From the NCBI GenBank assembly GCA_020466095.1, contig CM035808.1, forward strand, positions 38,196,366-38,260,365: DNA of 64,000 nt, written 5' to 3'. Of the stretch, positions 59,139 to 64,000 are shown piece by piece; within the stretch, counting starts at the first letter, position 1, and the number at the start of each line of letters is the position of its first letter. A model generated the notes under the pieces. It saw nothing but the letters and a program-made list of their open reading frames with translations. It was not told where the DNA came from and did no database searches. The stretch is from Chlorops oryzae (Eukaryota; Arthropoda; Insecta; Diptera; Chloropidae). The position numbers and the translations under genes were made by a program.

Positions 59139-60150
59139 ATGGCATTCAGACCGCATCGAAATCCCGGAATTTCGGCACTTTTGAGGATTTCAGCCGATAT
59201 CCAGTCGAAATTCAGCGGATTTCCCATACAAATGAATGTCAAACGAAATCCGCTCAGAAATTGGATTTCAACGAAATTCCGAGAGAAATCCAGAACAAAC
59301 TGAATGCAACTCTGTGTTTTTCGATATGTATCGAAGAAATGCTGCAACACTACTGTCAAATTCTGTAAAAACCAAAGTAAGCAAACAGGCAATGCTGCCA
59401 CACGCAAACGAAAAATTCCCTACAAACTAAAAAAAAATCCCCACAATTCTTTACGTTTTTCCCTACCACAAATATCGTTATATTTTTTTTTTTAAATAAT
59501 ATGCCTCTTGCATACAAAAATATATGAGTAGCCATGAATATGGTAGGCTAATATTTTTGAGAATCTTTCAGGGTAGTCTGGAACTCCGAATCGTACTAAA
59601 GTCATTTGAAATTTTGTTTGTTTTTTTTTTTTTTTTTTTTTCAAAATAAAATGTTTCTTTCAAAAAATAAGTTTTTTTGTTGTGGTTCAAGTAAAAATGA
59701 TTTCATTAAAAATATGAATAGGCCTTATCTTGCAGCGGTTAATAAAACAGTTTTCAATTTATTCAAAAAAGCCTATACAAATACTATTTCAATTTTCAAA
59801 TTTGTAGACTATCGACGCTTAACGATAGCTTCTACCGAACTTTTCCACATAAACACAGTTTGGCATAGTTTTTATTTTGTCTTTTTAATTTTATGACAAC
59901 CAAATTTATACATTTGCCGATTTTAAGAAATCTGTACTTTTGTCCCTACAAGTCATTTTTTGTTTTAAAAAATCCCGTAAAATGTTTAAAGAAATTTCCC
60001 TACAATTGGCAGCACTACAAACAGATGAATGGCTGTCAAACCAAATCCTCTCAATGGCGATATTGTCGTGTGAACGCTTGGATTTCGATATGGATTTCAC
60101 GAAATCCAAGAGCCGAAATCCCGGGATTTCGGTGCTCGTCTGAATGGCAT
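59139..60150. mobile_element. 1-kb TIR element
   Basis: ATGGCATTCAGACCGCATCG at the left and complement ATGCCATTCAGACGAGCACC at the right, each followed by a CCGAAATCCCGGGATTTCGG-type palindrome (perfect at 60113-60132) and further GGATTTCG repeats. TA flanks. Interior frames are short and show no transposase. Confidence 0.75.
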
Positions 60151-60350
60151 ATAAAACAACATATTTTGATAGCTGTATAATTAGTCAATGCGGGACACCC
60201 ATCCCTATCTACAAGAAGACTAATGCCATGTTTCCACATCGTGATTTATTGAGTGTTTTAGCGCTTTTCGTGTTTAATTAGCTAAACACCTACATTTTTA
60301 CGTGTTTTACCATAGAAAGTTAAAACACGCAGCCAAGGTGTTTTATCATA

Positions 60351-60715
60351 AGGGCCCTTTATACGGTCATATATGTTCACGAACTTAGCATGATGCAAAG
60401 TGTGTCATAAAAAAAACTTATTGTGTTTACATTGACGAACATTTCATAAAACTTCATTTCGTTTTAATTTTCAGCGAGAAAAGATGGCACGCGCATTAGT
60501 AGCAGCACTTATTATCGACGATATATTAGATATATACTGTGTACATGATGCAGCCATTTACATTATAAAGCTTGTTCGTCACACCGACAGAAAAATCAAA
60601 ATTTTTTGAAAACCGGCGAGCATGTTGTAGAACTTGCTTTTTTTGCGTTTACACACACATACTTTTCATCATACCCAACAAATCCACTAACATATATGAC
60701 CGTATAAAGCGCCCT
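60351..60715. mobile_element. TIR element
   Basis: AGGGCCCTTTATACGGTCAT and complement AGGGCGCTTTATACGGTCAT, extending to ATATGTT on both sides; 365 bp. Confidence 0.8.
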
Positions 60716-60817
60716 ATAAAACATCATCAAAACACATCAGAAAACTCTACATCTCTGGGATAATCGATAATAAGAACACATCCCAATTTTCAAATGCATT
60801 TCAATTGAAATTGAAAT

Positions 60818-60970
60818 GTGCCCTTTTACATTGGGGCAACTATTGCCGCAATTTTTTCGTTTATTGGCGTGACGAAGCGCGGGGATGTAGAGAAACTAGC
60901 CCCTCCGCTCTTCATCTCGCCCATAAATCAAAAAATTGCCGGCACTGGTTGACCTAATGTAAAAGGGCAC
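60818..60970. mobile_element. Short TIR element (MITE)
   Basis: GTGCCCTTTTACATT and its exact complement bound 153 bp; further pairing inward is weak. No coding sequence. Confidence 0.75.
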
Positions 60971-61855
60971 AATGGTGGGCTCTGATATTTTTCAGTTTTT
61001 TGATGCATTTGTAGCTGCAGTCTTCTCTTCTTCTCATTTAAAATTGTTGCCCAAAGCAGAGCCATAACAATTTCGCTCGTTACTTCGCTTTTAATTCAAC
61101 TTCCAACGAAACATAAATAAAGCAACAATTCAATTCCGTTGCAATTAAGGTGGCCAGCCGTCCCGCATTTTGCGGCAAACCAAAACTAAGAATTTGTCAA
61201 AAAATGCTACTCATGTCAAAAATATGATTTTAAAATTAAATTTTGAATCATCAGTAGTGTTGTTAGTTTCTAATTCAAGTACACCATCAGTATTTTAATG
61301 CAATCTTGCAGCCAACAAATATTTATTAATCATTCCATATAAGATTTCATTGATGAATAACGTCTTAAAAATAAACCAACTCCGTTAAATTTCGGTTTGA
61401 ATTTCTCTTCTATCTATATTAATTTTTGGTATATATCCAATAAAATTGTGCTTTGGTCTATTTTATTCCATTTCGTAAGTGCAATTATATTCCTATTCAT
61501 ATATATATATAAGACCTATTCAAATTGAGCAATTGTTTTAAATATTATCCGTTTCAGTGACAATATAAATCTCTTCTCGAAAAATATCAATATCGTTAAT
61601 TAAAAAAAAAAAAGATTTAATCATATTAACTTATAACACAAGCTATCACAACATATAACTGCGTTCAAAAAAAGAAAGCCTCTAGGCTTTCTGACGCACA
61701 AACCTTAACGAGGATATTCGCTGCAGCTACGAAGATCTGTAAGAAATTCTTCCATTGAAAACCTGCGCAAAATCAATGCACAGACCAAGAAACCGAATAA
61801 ACGCGACTATCGTGAATATCGCCCAAGTAAAAAAAATCAAGAATTTCGAACCGTT

Positions 61856-62987
61856 TCACTTCATTGAGGAATCGGGAAAAGCATCTCTGGGTGGCACGAA
61901 ACTCAACATCATAATATGCCTTGCATAAGATTTCGTTGCTCGAAACAATGTATCGGTGCCATGAAGTCGATCAAGAACTCCCAAAACTCCAAAGCAATTG
62001 TTGAACCTGAAAAAAAAAAACAACAATAAAACTAAATAAATTGTCCAAATGAAATTAGCATTTGCACCCACTTCAAGTGATGAAAATCGTGAGCTTCAGG
62101 ACTTGGAAAAAATGGCAAATGATAGCCAGAATGAGCGTTCAATGTCGAGAGTATGGCCAATGCAAACCATAGCCAAGCAGTCGCCACATGAGTATTCATT
62201 ATGAAAACCCCAAGAAACGGTGGCAAAATATTACTAAAAACATGCTCGATCGGATGACAATAGATCGCTGTGACCGCTATTGGAGCCGTCCATTCGTGAT
62301 GCTGCTTATGTATGTACTTGTAGATGTGTTTGCTGTGCAACAAACGATGCGAGTAATAAAATCCGAGTTCCTCCATCAGAATGCACACGGTCAGCTCCAC
62401 GCAAACCCAATGGAATGTCGGCAGCTCTCGTATCGAACAAAGGCCACGCCAAGTCATCAATTTATAACTAAGAAAAGCGAATGGGATACCCACGAAAATC
62501 TGATTGCTCAAGACGCGCGAAATGACCTAAAACGGAAGCCCAATTCGGGACGGAATTCGAATTTTTGATTATTTCATAACCAGCCCTAATCTAAATGAGT
62601 ATTCCCCGGAAACTTTTTCGCTGACAATTTTTCTCCGCGGAAAAAGGGGAAGTTATATTAGCGCCAATTAAAGGGAAGAAGTGATGACCTTTGCTCCCTT
62701 CATGTAATCTTCCCAGTGTGCTTAGAATGGGAGAATGTTTTTCAAATCCGCAGAGAAAAATTGCCCGGGAATATTTAGAATCGGGCTGAATATTTTTAAT
62801 TTGTACAGTACCTTCATAAGACGAGCTCTGTCAACTGGTTCATTTGTCCCCGGTTGAGTTTTATATTTACGTAAAAATGCTGGTCTATTTGTAACGTCCA
62901 TGAAAATGTAAATACTACCTACGATCCAGTAAACGAGCATCGTGAATATTGTCGTGCCAAAGACCCATAATACAGTCGGATCATCCC
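61856..62987 (-). CDS. FAXDC2-like fatty acid hydroxylase / sterol desaturase, 3' part
   Basis: Minus-strand exons 62987-62812, 62526-62072 and 62006-61856 give 259 residues to the stop; the exon upstream is phase 1 and was not found, so by comparison with the 333-residue human protein some 70 N-terminal residues are missing. The family is ER membrane di-iron oxygenases related to C4-methylsterol oxidase. Seen: membrane segments ([15 protein letters not shown]), and the histidine boxes HRLLH, HKQHH (in [12 protein letters not shown]) and HDFHH at the end of exon 2, with an extra LNAHSGYH. Exon 3 gives [18 protein letters not shown], the usual family C-terminal signature. The donor GTGGGT at 62071 was chosen over the in-frame GTGCAA because it yields HHLKFNNC. 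Identification is firm. Confidence 0.9.
62581..62788. mobile_element. MITE in desaturase intron
   Basis: CAGCCCTAATCTAAAT / complement CAGCCCGATTCTAAATATTC ends, each continuing into CCCCGG/CCCGGG and TTTTTC; 208 bp. A truncated relative lies at 24218-24305. Confidence 0.7.
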
Positions 62988-64000
62988 CTGAATTTTTTGG
63001 AAATTAATCATATATGTAAGTATAAAAATAAAAATTATAAAATTGCTTCTCTGTGTTTAATAGAGCGGTCACATACAAGAGTCTTTACTGTATTCATTGA
63101 TGAGAACCATTCATTAGCACAATATTTTCTTTAATTTGAGAATGAACACTGGAAAATGTAACAAAAGGCTGATTCACGCTTCAAAGATTGACGGGCGCTT
63201 TTGTTCCCTCATGTTCGCAATCAATTGACATATTACGAACAGAGTAAACAGCTCAATATTTGTAGCTCTGAAATTGCATTTATGTACTTATTTAAATTGT
63301 CAATTTATCCTATAGCAACTGATAGCTATGAGGAAATGTTATTCATTGCGGGTTGATGCGTTGGTTTTCAAGCGAACTGATCGCTGAGGGATAAGTCTTT
63401 GTACGTTGAATTTAGTTCATCTTAACTCAGTCCTTATCAAACTAGGTAGGTACTTAAAGATGATATAATCAAATAAAAGCTCTTGATATTGATCAGAATA
63501 ATCGGCTTCGAATAAAACGAAAATAATTCAAGAAATTAATTCATCAAAAATTAACTTTTGGACCAATAAACCTAATCGCATAAAATCCAATATTTCAAAT
63601 TCAAAACAATTTAGTCAGTTTCGTAACGAATGTCAATGAGGTAACATAGGACTCATTTACGCTCGGGCTGGGCTCACCATTGTGAAATAATCGCCATTTT
63701 GTTTGGACACTGACGCCGGTCATATAAAACGGGAATTTGAATACTGACGCCGGTCATATAAAACGGGAATTGGTCGAAACGTGTGCTTAGGAGGAATATA
63801 AGTACTCAAAGGCACTCGAATCGGGCTAAATTCAACTCAACTATAATTAATACAACTGACGACGGTCAACCAACCCTGGAACCAGTATCCCGTCTGAAGG
63901 CGGTGGGGAGGGGTAAAACGTAAAGTAACCCTGACGCAGGTCACCTAACCTAGTCGATATAGGCTGACGACGGTCATATAATCGTAACGAAGTACACCCT
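62988..64000. other. Upstream intron/intergenic DNA ending in a short-motif cluster
   Basis: About 1 kb with no exon I can join to the desaturase. The last 300 bp hold five copies of a TGACGnnGGTCA motif, and the window ends inside the cluster. Confidence 0.5.
63711..63976. repeat. Five TGACGnnGGTCA motifs
   Basis: Twelve-base motifs at 63711, 63745, 63857, 63932 and 63965. The first two lie in a 34-bp tandem repeat (CTGACGCCGGTCATATAAAA...); the others have different flanks. Each is an imperfect palindrome, TGAC-n4-GTCA, resembling two diverging GGTCA half-sites. Function unknown. Confidence 0.8.

Larger units (their letters stand above)
58873..61855. other. Intergenic region rich in TIR elements
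   Basis: 3 kb between the Thr-rich membrane protein start and the desaturase 3' end. Contains three TIR elements (59139-60150, 60351-60715, 60818-60970). The remainder (60990-61855) is AT-rich, with the desaturase 3' UTR near its right end. Confidence 0.55.

Noticed and set aside
63671..63705. Possible first exon of the desaturase-like gene (ATGGCGATTATTTCACAATG with GTGAGC donor, minus strand)
   Set aside because: It leaves phase 2, but the next exon at 62987 needs phase 1, and no intermediate exon was found.
1..64000. CRISPR arrays, operons, bacterial or organellar genes
   Set aside because: None seen; gene structure is spliced and eukaryotic throughout.

Overview
The window is nuclear DNA from an insect. 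Six spliced genes, most with short introns, lie among AT-rich, transposon-laden spacers. GTCY-bearing repeats, many small inverted-repeat elements and Inr/DPE promoter motifs fit a higher fly, and a tephritid is my best guess. No bacterial, viral or organellar genes are seen. Exon joins were built by hand from GT/AG sites, reading frame and family similarity. Each complete CDS comes out as a whole number of codons.

Layout: HIRA histone chaperone (+, 3-4118, 5' end off the window); NELF-B (-, 4322-7733); a SINHCAF/FAM60A-like Sin3-HDAC subunit (+, 10994-13424); SIRT6 (-, 14835-16091, with an in-frame TGA in exon 1); a DALRD3-like protein (+, 17886-19672); chondroitin sulfate synthase (-, 20557-23796). 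A 24 kb spacer follows, then a stomatin-like gene (-, 47637-52765), a single-exon Thr-rich membrane protein (-, 57853-58848), and the 3' part of a FAXDC2-like sterol desaturase (-, 61856-62987) that continues off the window. Four neighbours near the left end (HIRA, NELF-B, SINHCAF, SIRT6) act in chromatin or transcription, but nothing shows that they are co-regulated.

The 24-47 kb spacer holds the most unusual signal. Two copies of a block about 10.3 kb apart (30145-30748 and 40408-41011) each look like a 604-nt first exon on the minus strand. Each has a TCAGTC initiator, a DPE-like CGACGTG at +28, a 56-codon small ORF starting at +10, and a GT donor at the end. The next minus-strand gene downstream is chondroitin sulfate synthase, whose coding exon has a splice acceptor just upstream of its ATG. 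I infer duplicated alternative promoters/leader exons for that gene. The rest of the spacers is mostly mobile DNA: LTR remnants with a tRNA-Lys-type primer site, mini-me-like elements with GTCY arrays, a LINE fragment, a tRNA-derived SINE and about fifteen MITE or foldback structures.
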